From Gliomastix tumulicola (Eukaryota > Ascomycota > Sordariomycetes > Hypocreales > Bionectriaceae): a stretch of DNA of 64,000 nt. Below are positions 10,307 through 20,903 of this stretch, piece by piece; positions within the stretch are counted from its first letter, which is position 1; each line of letters starts with the position of its first letter. A model generated the notes under the pieces. It saw only the letters and a list, made by a program, of their open reading frames with translations, was not told the origin of the DNA and searched no databases. The stretch covers positions 4,712,001-4,776,000 of the forward strand of contig BCHX01000004.1 in the NCBI GenBank assembly GCA_001599755.1, in the 5' to 3' direction. The position numbers and the translations under genes are program-made.

Positions 10307-12604
10307 TTAATACTCTACTCCATCCATCTGGTTCCCTTGAGCAGGCTGGTTTGGTTCATTGTTCGCAGCCTGGTTGGCATTATTGTTCGCAGCCTGATTG
10401 GCATTATCGTTCGCAGCCTCGGCTTGGAACATATCGTGGAGTTGGTGAATATCGACGGCACTAACTGGGAAATAAAGTGTAATGCCAACATTGTTTCGGT
10501 TCTGAGGCTGGGGAACCGCTGTGTTCTCGACTTGGTAAGCCCCGATCCGGACGCTATGACACCATTGGTTCGTTTGCGGGTGCATACGGAAGCCGTCGCT
10601 TTGAACATACCCGCGAACAGAAGCCCGATCGTACCACAAGTTCACGTGCTGGTCCAGAGCAGCCTCGCCCAGAGGGCCCATGGGGCCCATCGTTCGAAGG
10701 TGGTCTCTGTAGCGGAAGAATCGACCTTGAATTTCTATCTTGGTGCGGTAGACTGCCGGGTTATTAGTTGCAGTCCCGGTGAGGCTGCTGGGCCGAAATT
10801 CGGTCTCAGCCATGTCTCTTCTCAATGGCTTGGTCTCGATTAATGCGGGTGGTAGGCTGAGACAGACTTGACGAAGATGTGGATTCAAGGGCGGCAGAGG
10901 TGCCCGGTTGTCCGCCAAACTCACCCATCTCTCTGGTGCGTTGTTCTCAAAAACAATCGGATGAACACGGTGAGGCTGGTCAGGAGCATTGGGGTTCAGC
11001 TCGCGAATCTTGATGTTTCGCGGCAGAGCGAACTGCGGGCCTCCGTACGCGGTGAAGAATCGGGGCCTGTCCGCGTTGTTCTCGACGACAGAGCGGCTGG
11101 TGAAATGGAAAGCATTGCCGATGAAAGTATTGATGTTGCGTGGGTTGTTATCTTGGCCGTGCTCTACCAATTCAGGACGGAGTCTTTGCCAAGCGCTGTG
11201 GCTTTGGTTCATCCCCATCTTTCTATGAGGCACCTCGTTCATGACCGGGTGGTTTGATAGGCCGAGCTCATTGCAGAGAATGATCTTGATCACTCTCTTC
11301 ACCTCGGCCTCTGCTCCAGCCAAGGTTTCAACGAAGCGAGGTGCCCAGTTCGGCAAGGGGATGGAAGAGGTATGCATCATGAGTCGCTGTCGACACTGGT
11401 CATTGTCTGGATCGTTGTGTCGATCCGGCCAGGACTGAAGAAGAATATCACGAGTCTCAATTCTACCGTCGTCTCGTTCCATGCGAGGCCCGACCTGATT
11501 TCGGAGAGTCATGAGTAGCCAATGGATGGACAAAAGCCCAGTCCTGTCGTACCCGTCCGCTGGAACCCAAACCTCCGGGACATAATAGGTGAAGTGGCCA
11601 ACCATTCCCAGCCTGCCCCACCACAATGTCCAGAGCTGGATAATGGCTTCGGTCCTCTCTGCGCGAGAAGCCAGGCAGGGGTCGAAGATATACAACTGGG
11701 CGTGCAGCCGATCGAAGACGGTCATAATCCAGCCCGCATTCTCTTGCTTGATTGGCACGATAATCCATCTATGTCCCTTGACCCTATGACGGTACCAAGG
11801 CCAACTGATCGCGGCTCGGTCCGGATCAACTGTCCCCTCAAGAAGAAAGTTGGGGGTACTGAACTGGCTGGATATAGATTCCATGCCAAAATCCGGGCTG
11901 AACGACGACCACCAGACGTTTTGGTTGAGCGGCTCAGGGTCGCCGTTGTTCGCCGGAGGCTGCTGGGCATCATTTCCAGGGCCGATGTTGTTCCACGGTT
12001 GAGTAACAAAAGGATTGTCGTTGTCGGCCTGCGGGCCCGAGATGGTCCAGGCTCCCGGCAAAAAGGTGACTGCATCCCCCATGCCATAAGTCATGATAGC
12101 AATCAGGGACGTCATCTCCCAGTCCCTCAAGGCTCTATCATTCACAATGGCATGATTGAGGATCCCGTGGACGACAGCCACGTGGTGGCTCCATATGAGC
12201 CCATCACGATTCCAGGTTGTCTTGTAGATCTCGTCATCCTCTAACAAATCCCATTCGTGGACCTCGGGATCCTGGCCTTCTAGGACAAACAAGTTATGCG
12301 GATGCTTGAAAGGTTCCATTGGAGCTAGGTCTCCGTAGCCTTGCTCGATCGATTCGCGAAGATCTCGCAGTCCCTGGATCGTATCATTGTGGTAAAACTG
12401 CCAAGAAGGAGGGAAATTGTACATGCCTCCCTCAGGCCAATATGCTTCACCGTTATCAGGTTGGTTGGGCCAGTTCCTGCGCGGGAGAAATTGGGGTTGT
12501 TGATCATATCGGTCCGTCAACTCCTCATTCTCCATGGTGAAATGCCCGTCGCGGACGTAGACACGCCCACGGCGGGCTGGTGTGGCTTGAGGCGGCGGTG
12601 CCAT
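10307..12604 (-). CDS. Large protein with a degenerate Ulp1/C48-protease-like core
   Basis: A 765-aa single-exon ORF from ATG 12604. The middle (about residues 230-400) has the layout I associate with C48 (Ulp1/SENP-like) cysteine proteases: a strand pair RWIIVPI...GWIMTVFDR...LYIFD, then a block PADGYDRTGLLSIHWLLMTLRNQVG-like in position to the usual Q-D-x-x-C-G helix. The residues expected to be catalytic are not there. The position before W in GWIMTVFD is Gly rather than His, and the Cys-Gly site reads Thr-Gly. The C-terminus is low-complexity Asn/Gln/Ala (NDNANQAANNNANQ...). I infer an inactive relative, perhaps a binding or regulatory protein. The family assignment is from pattern memory and uncertain; the ORF itself is convincing by length and composition. 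Confidence 0.7.
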   Translation of the reverse strand: MAPPPQATPARRGRVYVRDGHFTMENEELTDRYDQQPQFLPRRNWPNQPDNGEAYWPEGGMYNFPPSWQFYHNDTIQGLRDLRESIEQGYGDLAPMEPFKHPHNLFVLEGQDPEVHEWDLLEDDEIYKTTWNRDGLIWSHHVAVVHGILNHAIVNDRALRDWEMTSLIAIMTYGMGDAVTFLPGAWTISGPQADNDNPFVTQPWNNIGPGNDAQQPPANNGDPEPLNQNVWWSSFSPDFGMESISSQFSTPNFLLEGTVDPDRAAISWPWYRHRVKGHRWIIVPIKQENAGWIMTVFDRLHAQLYIFDPCLASRAERTEAIIQLWTLWWGRLGMVGHFTYYVPEVWVPADGYDRTGLLSIHWLLMTLRNQVGPRMERDDGRIETRDILLQSWPDRHNDPDNDQCRQRLMMHTSSIPLPNWAPRFVETLAGAEAEVKRVIKIILCNELGLSNHPVMNEVPHRKMGMNQSHSAWQRLRPELVEHGQDNNPRNINTFIGNAFHFTSRSVVENNADRPRFFTAYGGPQFALPRNIKIRELNPNAPDQPHRVHPIVFENNAPERWVSLADNRAPLPPLNPHLRQVCLSLPPALIETKPLRRDMAETEFRPSSLTGTATNNPAVYRTKIEIQGRFFRYRDHLRTMGPMGPLGEAALDQHVNLWYDRASVRGYVQSDGFRMHPQTNQWCHSVRIGAYQVENTAVPQPQNRNNVGITLYFPVSAVDIHQLHDMFQAEAANDNANQAANNNANQAANNEPNQPAQGNQMDGVEY

Positions 12605-14492
12605 GGCGCCCGGATATGATGATGAAGATCTGGCGGCAGCTTGATTTCGGTTATGCTTTCAAAGAATGAATTAGTTCTCGATGATTGCTCAAGGAAAACC
12701 GTGAGAGTGTGCTGTGTCGATGGAAATGATTCCTTCTACTATCCAGCCCGGGGCGCACCCAACGGTCTTATACGTGGAACACATCTCGAGCCAAGTGAAG
12801 CAGAATCTTTGTCGAGATTCGGTACGTAGGCGATCATGAAAGCATAGGTATGGTATCATTGTAGGCGAGAAGGACAAAGTCCAGCTTGTTGAACATTTGT
12901 CGTGTATATCGTCGCTGAAGAGCGTTAGAAATGCGCCTTGTAGTTGGCTACTAAATGAGATGAAGGCGTCAAAGAAGGACACTTAAGCATGAACCATTGT
13001 CGAAATTCCGGCTGTCCTGCGCAGTAAGACTCGTGAACAAGGCCTTTGTTTCAAGCGTTGCCATCATACAACCAACCATGGTGGATGTCATTGTGTAGGC
13101 AGCGTATGGTTAGTCGGACTTCAAGCATTTTGAACAATGGGATGATTTATTTGTCGGCAGAGAAAAGACTACGACATCTTATTGCTTCTTTGAGCTGCAA
13201 GACACAAGGAACACACTGCCCTAGCCCTTCTTCACTGTTGTCATGAAAAGGAGAAAGGGCATGAAGCCTGGCAGTTGTTGGCTGACTAAGGATATGTGGC
13301 TGGTCCTGCTTCCAGCCACAATCGCGATTTGTGGCGGTGTGGGGACTTTTGGGTGCTGGTCGTTTGCCGTGCTAACGTCGTCTCGCCGTCCAACTTAGCT
13401 GGTCAGCCTTGAGCAGCGATTCCAGCATCCATCGCCAGGCTGCATAAGTCGACCTCTGCTACGTCATTCTGCACTGGCATCATCATGCTGAGCAGATCTG
13501 GCAGGGCCGGTGAGGCCCGCAGAGGTGCTGCAGTCCACAAGGCGGATGTCTGTGAAACCGACCCAGGCTGAGGGGAAGGCCAGCATCAGCATCCAGATCT
13601 CCATGCATCCTCGAGTATCCAGGTCTGGTGTCTCTTCACCACGGTAAGATTCCACAAGCCTCGTTCTCCTCTTCCCCTCAGACCCAGCAAGACTCGGCCC
13701 AACGCTGGGGGGCCCTCTGACCAGCTGGCATCCTCAGCCTCCCTCAGCGATGCTGGCCGCGATGAGGCCTGCTTACTAAGGTGCCAGTCGCCGGAAGATC
13801 CTCGGGTTTTCTGGTGAAGGTTTTTCCCGATGAGGGGGAGGGGAAGCTGGACAACAGGGCACTCAGACGGCCAAAAGGCGCTGAACAGGCGCTATCAGGC
13901 GCTAAGGCGGCCTAACTCCCAGCTCCCTCTGGCAGAGATGACACTGAGACCTCCAGCCACCCCCCAGCCACCCGATGTTATCAGCACCTGGAGGGGGCCT
14001 TGCCCACCTGTCACACCACCTGCCTGCGTGTTCCAGGCATGCTCCCCGCCGAAAACAGCTGCAAAGCTTGGATAGCGCAAGGCAACCACAGGGCGGACAT
14101 AAAAGCTGTCTCCGCAAAGTACCGGCTTTGGGATCACTAGGCGGCACGCTCTACAAAACACGACTTGGTACTTGCAAGTTATGCGTGGTACTCGACTTTG
14201 CGGTGAGACTTTTGTGTCGCCTTGGTCGAAACAAAAACAACAACAGCACCAGCTCCGGGCGTTGCCTACCAAAATCACCACCACCACCGTATCTCGACCT
14301 CAATCAATTTTCTCCCTCCACCACCACCACCCTCAACAACCACGGCCACCACGAAACATCGCATTTTTCCGCCTCGACGGTCGCACCATAATTATCGCAT
14401 TTTCTGCCGGTCGCATCAGCAACAGCAGCACCTCCAAATAATTTTTAGTCGCATATCGAACGAGCAACCGACCCCCTCGGACCACAATAACA
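12605..14492. other. Intergenic with H2A.Z promoter and 5' UTR
   Basis: Divergent spacer between the Ulp1-like gene and H2A.Z. The last 250 bp before the H2A.Z start is rich in CA/CT tracts (CACCACCACC runs near 14277-14335), as expected for a 5' leader of a well-expressed fungal gene. No further coding region was found. Confidence 0.5.
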
Positions 14493-15346
14493 ATGCCTGG
14501 CGGCAAGGGAAAGTCTTCTGGTGGGAAGAGCTCGGGGGGCAAGACCAGCGCAGAGGGTCAGAAGAAGCAGATGAGCCACTCTGAGCGTGCTGGCCTTCAG
14601 GTAAGCGTCGACAGTGTTTATGCGCCCGCGTTTTTTTGTCCCTGCCGACCGCGATGCGAGCCTCGTTCGTCCGTCCGTCTTGTGCTGGATTCTGGCGCGA
14701 CCCGGAGCCACCCGCCTCTTCGATCACCCGATCATCAGATCGTCTTTCGACGCGCTGCGACTCTCTGACTTTTCGGCCATGGTTCTTCGATCACGACGCG
14801 TCTGATTGATCGCGTCGGACGATGCGCGCGACAACAGATTCATCCCGCCAGCCTCGACCGACCTGTCGCGTGCCGAACCCAGCCACCTTCCAGCCTTGCG
14901 GATCACGATGGACTTGCTGCGCGACGCGTTGATCTCTTTTTGCGGATGCTAACTTGAAGCCCTAGTTCCCCTGCGGTCGTGTCAAGCGTTTCCTCAAGAG
15001 CAACACCCAGAACAAGATGCGCGTGGGCGCCAAGGCGGCGGTGTACGTGACCGCCGTCCTTGAGTACCTGACTGCCGAGGTTCTCGAGCTTGCTGGCGTA
15101 CGTATCCTCCCGCAGCTCTCCCCCCGTTTCTGCTCCCGTCGCTAACCTCTGTCTTAGAACGCCGCCAAGGACCTCAAGGTCAAGCGTATCACCCCTCGCC
15201 ATCTCCAGCTCGCCATCCGCGGTGACGAGGAGCTCGACACTCTGATCCGCGCCACGATCGCCTTCGGTGGTGTCCTGCCGCACATCAACCGCGCTCTCCT
15301 GCTCAAGGTCGAGCAGAAGAAGAAGGCCAAGGCCCTCGAGGGTTGA
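14493..15346 (+). CDS. HTZ1: Histone variant H2A.Z
   Basis: Predicted 142-aa H2A.Z. Three exons: 14493-14600, 14966-15097 and 15158-15346. Intron 1 is 365 bp (GTAAGC...CTAG, branch TGCTAAC) and intron 2 is 60 bp (GTACGT...TTAG, branch GCTAAC); both are phase 0. Features separating it from canonical H2A are the Lys/Gly/Ser-rich N-tail (PGGKGKSSGGK), the core FPCGRVKRFLK, the NAAKDLKVKRITPRHLQLAIRGDEELD stretch of the acidic patch, and the tail VEQKKKAKALEG. It replaces H2A at nucleosomes flanking promoters, deposited by the SWR1 complex. The first intron is long compared with every other intron in the window. Confidence 0.97.
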
Positions 15347-15994
15347 GCGCCCACCATTCTCGACGCGATAGTTTCATAAACGCCAAGTGTGCTGGGTTCT
15401 CTCTGATGGAAGGTCGTTTCGGTCGGTCGGGTCGGTCGCGGCGTGTTTGCAAGATCGGACTTTTGTTTGCAGTCAGTCTCCTTTGTCCATGGATTGTTGG
15501 TTCCCTTCTGGAGGTCAAGTCATGGGAAGAGTTGTCCCGTACAAGGGCCCCGGCCTGTCCCGGCTACACACACACGCACGCACGCACGCACGCAAAGGAA
15601 AGGGCACTTGGATAGGGTGCTGAGGGACAGGCCTTGGGTCATGTTGCCCCCCCGGCTCATGGCTGGGTGTTTGGGAGACGCGCTGGGGTAATTATTTTGC
15701 CTTGCCTGCAAAAGTCATGTACAGTTACGATTGGTTTCTTGCTGTCCCTTCGGTTCATGGACGGCGGGTGGATTGGGAGGGTTTGGTGTGATTGTAGAGG
15801 TCATCATCATTCAATTAGTACTCTTTTGAACTCCAGCCGATGGGCAGTGATGTGGTCTCTTTGGCTCTTCGAGATGTCTGATCTAAGTACATGATATCTG
15901 TGTCCTCGTCATCTTCTCTGGTTTTTTTGGTGAGTCCCTTCCTAAGGACTGGCTATTGACAGACAGGGTGCCAACTAATAATGATACACTCTCA
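15347..15994. other. Convergent intergenic spacer (3' UTRs)
   Basis: Lies between H2A.Z (+) and the acidic zinc-finger gene (-), so it should contain both 3' ends. It carries a short CA/CACG microsatellite near 15566-15594. No coding potential recognised. Confidence 0.5.
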
Positions 15995-17638
15995 TCAGAA
16001 CTGTCCGGCCATCATCGCAGCATGGAGCTCAAGTAAAAGTCTCTCCGCCGCGTCATCTCCATCATCTCTCTCATTTTCTCCCTCCTGCTCCGTTCTCTCC
16101 GCCCTGCCAACCTCAACCTCCTCATCATCCTCCGACACCGGTGAAGTGGGAGATGTCTGCACCGCCTCTTTGTCTCCGTCGTTGCCATTCGTCTGCTCAA
16201 ATGTGTCCCACAGCGCAGGGTCGACCGGGCACTTAGCACCGTCTTCTGACTCCTCGGCCGCAGCCTCTTCTGTCGCGGGCGTCTGAGGCTCCTGCTGGGC
16301 AAACGGATTCATAGGTCGCCACTGCCCGGAGTACTGGGGGCGCACGGCGTGGTACTGAGGGTATGCCTGGCCGTTGATGTACTGCACCTCGTACGGGCAC
16401 GGATACGCGTCCGTGTCCGCCCACTGGTCGTCGTCCTCGCCCTGGTCAGACTGCGTCGTGTCCGGCACGACCGTGTCCTCGTCATCGTCCATCCCGCGCG
16501 TCGTCATCTCCTCCTCCTCCTCCTCCTCCTCCTCCTGTTGCTCCGCGTTCGCGTTCGCGCCCTCGTCTTCGTCTTCGCCCATGAGGATGTAGTCCATGTA
16601 CTCCCCGTCGTCGCCCCCGTTCTCCTCCTCGTCATACTCCTCGTACTCCTCTTCCTCTTCCTCCTCCTCCTGCCTGGCTCTGGCTGCGCGCTCCCACGCG
16701 TAATGGCACTCCCTAGGCCAGTCGCAATCGACGCTGCAGTCGTGCTCCCGCGACGCCATCTTCGCGTGGCGCTGGCGTTCCATCGACCCGAGGATGCGTC
16801 TCCTCAGCTTCCGGCGGCGGCGTTTCTCCTCTTCGGTGTGCCAGCCTGCCGTGCCCGGCACGTACCTCAGGTACCCCCTCGCCAGATGCGTCAGACTATC
16901 ATCCTCGCCGTCCTCGGCGGGCGTGTTCAGGTCCTGCGCGGCGGCGTAGACGAGTCTCGCCGCGGTCGTCTCGCGGCGCCAGACCTGCCAGCGCTTCCAG
17001 GCCGTGAAGTCGATCATGGGCGGCTGGCACCTGCGATGCGACGACCTCTTGCCCTTGCGGCCGAACGCGTCGTTTCTAGGGATCGGCGTCGGCGGGCGCG
17101 GCACGGCCTTGACCCACGGCTGGGCGCTGCTGGCAGGCGGGTTCGGGGACTCGGCGCCCGCAAAGGTCTGGACGTTGCGCGTGTTGCAGAGGTGGTGGCC
17201 GCATTTGAGGCAGCGGGCGGAGGCGACGACGGGTTGGCGGACGCCGCATCTGCCGCACTTCCAGAGCCACTGGCGCGGTGAGCGGGGAGGTGGAGGAGGG
17301 AGGGAGAGGGTAGGGGAGGGGGGAGGGGATGAGGGTGTTTGCTGGATGGGTGTTGAGGGCGGTGTGTCGTGCGCAGGAGGGGGGGTTTCTTGGTCGACGG
17401 TGGCGGTGTCCTGGATGGGCGTCTCGTCGGGCTCGGGAGAAGCGTTGTCGGGTGAGATAGGTGTGTTTTCTTCGATGGGCGCGTCACTGGCCTCGGCTTT
17501 GGGTGATGATGGCAGGCTGGTTTGGTCAGCCTCGTCATCAGAGACAGGCGTCTGAGCTGACTGGAGGGCTGCATCCTCGAGAGAGCCAGGCGCGTCGTCG
17601 TCGTGGGCGACTCTGGCGGGAGAAGTGGTGGGAGACAT
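15995..17638 (-). CDS. Acidic protein with a RanBP2-type zinc finger
   Basis: A 547-aa single-exon protein from ATG 17638. The first ~120 residues are disordered and Ser/Thr/Pro/Asp-rich. A likely zinc finger follows: WKCGRCGVRQPVVASARCLKCGHHLC, with a CxxC-x10-CxxC arrangement like RanBP2/NZF fingers, which bind RNA or ubiquitin. A basic stretch (EEEKRRRRKLRRRILGSMERQRH) and a Cys/His cluster (HDCSVDCDWPRECH) come next. After that there are long poly-Glu runs (encoded by CTC repeats around 16507-16537 and 16650-16672) and an acidic C-terminus. Function unknown. A plus-strand ORF of 310 aa antisense to this gene is a composition artefact. Confidence 0.85.
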   Translation of the reverse strand: MSPTTSPARVAHDDDAPGSLEDAALQSAQTPVSDDEADQTSLPSSPKAEASDAPIEENTPISPDNASPEPDETPIQDTATVDQETPPPAHDTPPSTPIQQTPSSPPPSPTLSLPPPPPRSPRQWLWKCGRCGVRQPVVASARCLKCGHHLCNTRNVQTFAGAESPNPPASSAQPWVKAVPRPPTPIPRNDAFGRKGKRSSHRRCQPPMIDFTAWKRWQVWRRETTAARLVYAAAQDLNTPAEDGEDDSLTHLARGYLRYVPGTAGWHTEEEKRRRRKLRRRILGSMERQRHAKMASREHDCSVDCDWPRECHYAWERAARARQEEEEEEEEYEEYDEEENGGDDGEYMDYILMGEDEDEGANANAEQQEEEEEEEEEMTTRGMDDDEDTVVPDTTQSDQGEDDDQWADTDAYPCPYEVQYINGQAYPQYHAVRPQYSGQWRPMNPFAQQEPQTPATEEAAAEESEDGAKCPVDPALWDTFEQTNGNDGDKEAVQTSPTSPVSEDDEEVEVGRAERTEQEGENERDDGDDAAERLLLELHAAMMAGQF

Positions 17639-18516
17639 GATGCTGTTGATACCGTCTGGGGTGCGTTGTAACTGAAGAACAGGAACAGAAGATTGAAGCG
17701 TCGATCTCGCCAGATTGAAGCCGCGCCAGATTGAAGTTTGAAGATTGAAGCGTGCTCAAACAACGCAAAGACCAAACAAGCAGAATCAAAATGAACGAAC
17801 GGAGCGTGCGCAATCTGCAAAAAAGGAAACGATGCTCTCACGAGGTGAAGTTTACAGTGTAAGAGACTCACATGAGGTGATGATGGGAGAGCAAGGCGAC
17901 CTAACCATCAATCACTACTGGGGGAAAAGGGCTATCAGAGGCAGTCTGTGTGTTATTCATTCTTTCTATCGTACAAAAATCCAAAACGTACATGACAATA
18001 GCGCAGTCTAGTCTATGGTTCGTCCGTCAATAGCAAAGACGGGAAGGGGGAGGTGCAGGACAATAGGTTCAATCTGGTGTATCGGGGTCGGGACGTCGAG
18101 GTGCATATTTCGTGTGCATTGTTACAGGGCTCGACAATAAGAATTGTGAGAGGGCAAGGAGACGCGACAATGGTAGCAAAGGAGGTAGAGACGGTGTTGG
18201 TGGTGGTGGTGCTTATCACTTTCACCTCAGGACGAGCACAGCCCAGCCCTAGCAGATGAGGTCGGGAATGAGAGTGACAAGGCGATGAGACAGGACAAGA
18301 GTGGCAATCTGAGGTAAGGAGTAAAGGAAAAGATGCAATCTAGTAGGTAGTTCAATGGGGCGCTTTTGTGTTCGTGCTCGCTTTGTCGTGATCCCGTCAC
18401 AAAGGGAGGAGGACAGGTCTGACGGAGGAGGATTGGCTGCATAACAAAGCAAGCAGGCATATGTGGTCTTCAACGGGGGACTCAGAGCGAGGATGAGGTT
18501 AGGGCTGAGAGTGTAT
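17639..18516. other. Intergenic
   Basis: Spacer between two minus-strand genes. It should contain the promoter of the acidic zinc-finger gene and the 3' UTR of the polyQ regulator. No coding region supported. Confidence 0.5.
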
Positions 18517-20903
18517 TCAATTAGCAGAATAGATATCTTCATCGCCCTCCTCGCCCGTCCCGTGCTGCTGCGTAACAGACAGAGACGCGCTCTCAGCAGC
18601 AGCCGTCTGATCCTCCGGCGAGAACCGCCGCGACATCTCGATCGGCGCGGGATCGCCCTGCCTCACGGGCGCGTCCCCGTCGCTCCACGTGCGCGATCGC
18701 GGGTTGTAGACGCGCGAGAAGCCGGGTCCAGGGCCTTCGTTGTCGCCCTCGCGCCAGCAGATAATGACGGTGGGCTCATAGACACTGTCAGGCAGCGAGA
18801 CGCGCAGGTCGCTGATCCGCCGGGGGCGAAGGCCGCCCGTTCCCGGCTGCTGCTGCTGCTGCTGGTCGCCTCCCTCCTCCTGGCGCATGACCTCCTCGGC
18901 GACGATGGCGGCCATGGCCGAGTCCCAGATGCCTTCTTTGCTCATGGAGGACTTGAGCATGAGGATGGCCTGGGCGCGGATCTGGTGGTCGCGGCATTTG
19001 ACGGCGACGAAGAAGAGCGGTGGGATCCAGCCCCAGTCGAGGATGAAGGGCGAGTTGCCGTACGAGCGGATGAACTGCGAGTCGTCGTCGCCGCCGCCCT
19101 GGTTCTCGACGGCGGCTGCGGCCAGAGAGCGCAGGCTGAGGGACTGGTGCAGGATGCTGGAGAAGGGCTCCGTGTAGGCGTCGAAGGCGTCCTCGCCGCT
19201 CGGCTGGAGACACGTGCTCGCCATGATGACGGCCATGGTGTGGTACATATTCAGCATGAGGTACGACGCCTGTCCGTCGCGGCCCATCTGCGAGAGTATC
19301 GTGACCCGTGAGACACGGTAGATGCGACTCCAGATCTCCAGGTCCGCGAGGATATTGTTCCTCCGGTTGTGCAGATCCGACACCTCCGAGCCGGGGTCAT
19401 TCCACAACCGCCCGTGCACGCGCGACTGCTCCCGCAGATGCGCAACGTCATTCAGCAGATAATCCAGCCTCTTCCTCGCCTCGCGCATATTCTGAAACGT
19501 CGCGGGAAAGGGCTCAACCTGCGACGTATGCCGCCCGACGCAGTGCAGGCTCAGCGTGCCCTGGCCGAGCAGATTCGCCTGCAGATTCAGCTTCTCAAAC
19601 GCCTCGATGAGCCACTCGTCGGCGTGCTCGCGCTGGTTCAGGGGGCCACCATTGTGCTCGTCCAGCTTGGCCAGCAGCTTCATGCCGCTGCGCAGGTGCT
19701 CGGCGCCCGTGTGGTAGCGCCCGCGCAGGAACTCGAGGCAGATGAAGACCATGCAGGTGATGAGGGCGACGCGGATGGAGGCGCGGGTCTCGGTCGGGAA
19801 GTGCGGCTGCAGCCAGCGGATGGACTTGTTGTACTGCGAGAGGGTGAAGCGCTCCTCGTCGTCGATGACGGAGACCATCTCCATCTCGTCGTCGTCCATG
19901 TCGTCTTCGTCTGCGGCAGCGGTCGCTTTCTCCTTGCCTTTCCCCTTGTCGCCGCCGCCGCCGGGCTGCTGCTGCTGCTGCTGCTGCTGGTCGTCCGAGG
20001 TTTGTCTACGGCGGCGACGGAGCATCGTCGGGGGAAGGCAGCTGCCCGCCATGCTCTCCCGCTTATGCGCTGACCCGAGAGCCAACGCAGCGTGCAGCAC
20101 AGCCGGTTCATCGAAGCTCGCACCCAGGACGAGCGTGTCCCAGAAGTACGACTCAAACGACCCCTGCAGCCGCTTCACAGTGCGGCAGCGGAACCACTCA
20201 AAGTACCGCGACTCCTCCTCGCTGGGGCGCTGCCGGCCAATGATGGGGAAGGGATTCCGGCGCAGCGCGAGGAAGTTGGGCGTCAGCATAGGCACGGAGC
20301 CCGCGGCGGACGCGGACGCGGATGCGAAGACGGTGGACGGCTGCTGTTGCTGCAGCATCGGCGTGACGGCAGCTGAGGACGAGGGAGACGAGGATGACGA
20401 AGGCGTCGAGGAGCCTCCGCCCCAGATGCCATAGCCCTCGCATGTTCGACCCGTGTCTAGGCAGCGACGGCATGCCGGACGGCCTTCATCGCATTTTACT
20501 CGGCGGGATCTGTGGCTGTTAGCATAGCTCCGAGGCTGATGACTCCGATGAGAGTCATGCGAATGCGAGATGGTGTGGTGGTGGTGGTGAGTAACGTCGC
20601 GCGCGGTTGGTGTGGCTGAGGCCTGCCAACACACACGACGCGAAGAACAACATGGAAGGGTAGGAGAACGGGATAGAAGTTGAGGAAGTGAAAGTGCTCG
20701 GGGCTGAGGGACTTAAGGTAAGCTTACTTGCATGTCCGGCAGCCGGACTTGACTTTGGTCCGGGTGGGTTTGATGGCTTTCGGGGGCTGCGGAGCCCGGC
20801 CTCCCGGAGCAGCCGCTGGAGCTTTCGCTGGAGGTGCTGGCAGCTTCTGTTGTTGCTGCTGGTGGTGCTGCTGCTGTTGCTGGCTGCTCCCCGTACCGCT
20901 CAT
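18517..20903 (-). CDS. Zn2Cys6 transcription factor with polyQ tracts
   Basis: Predicted 722-aa regulator. Exon 1 is 20903-20728 and exon 2 is 20509-18517. The 218-bp intron (GTAAGC donor, branch TGCTAAC, acceptor ACAG) splits the zinc cluster itself, at a Lys codon. After splicing the binuclear cluster reads CRTCKSRRVKC...CRRC...C, with Cys at residues 55, 58, 65, 72, 75 and 82. The unspliced ORF from 20634 lacks the first two Cys and would not work. Exon 1 encodes MSGTGSS followed by a Gln/His tract. More polyQ lies in the middle (GCTGCTG repeats near 19967-19990) and near the C-terminus (near 18849), with an acidic DEDDMDDDEMEM stretch. The remainder resembles the fungal-specific regulatory region (DUF3468-like, LALGSAHKRES...). 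Nuclear; targets unknown. Confidence 0.92.

Noticed and set aside
16349..17281. 310-aa plus-strand ORF
   Set aside because: Antisense to the acidic zinc-finger protein; its Leu/Arg/Val runs arise from the poly-Glu codons.
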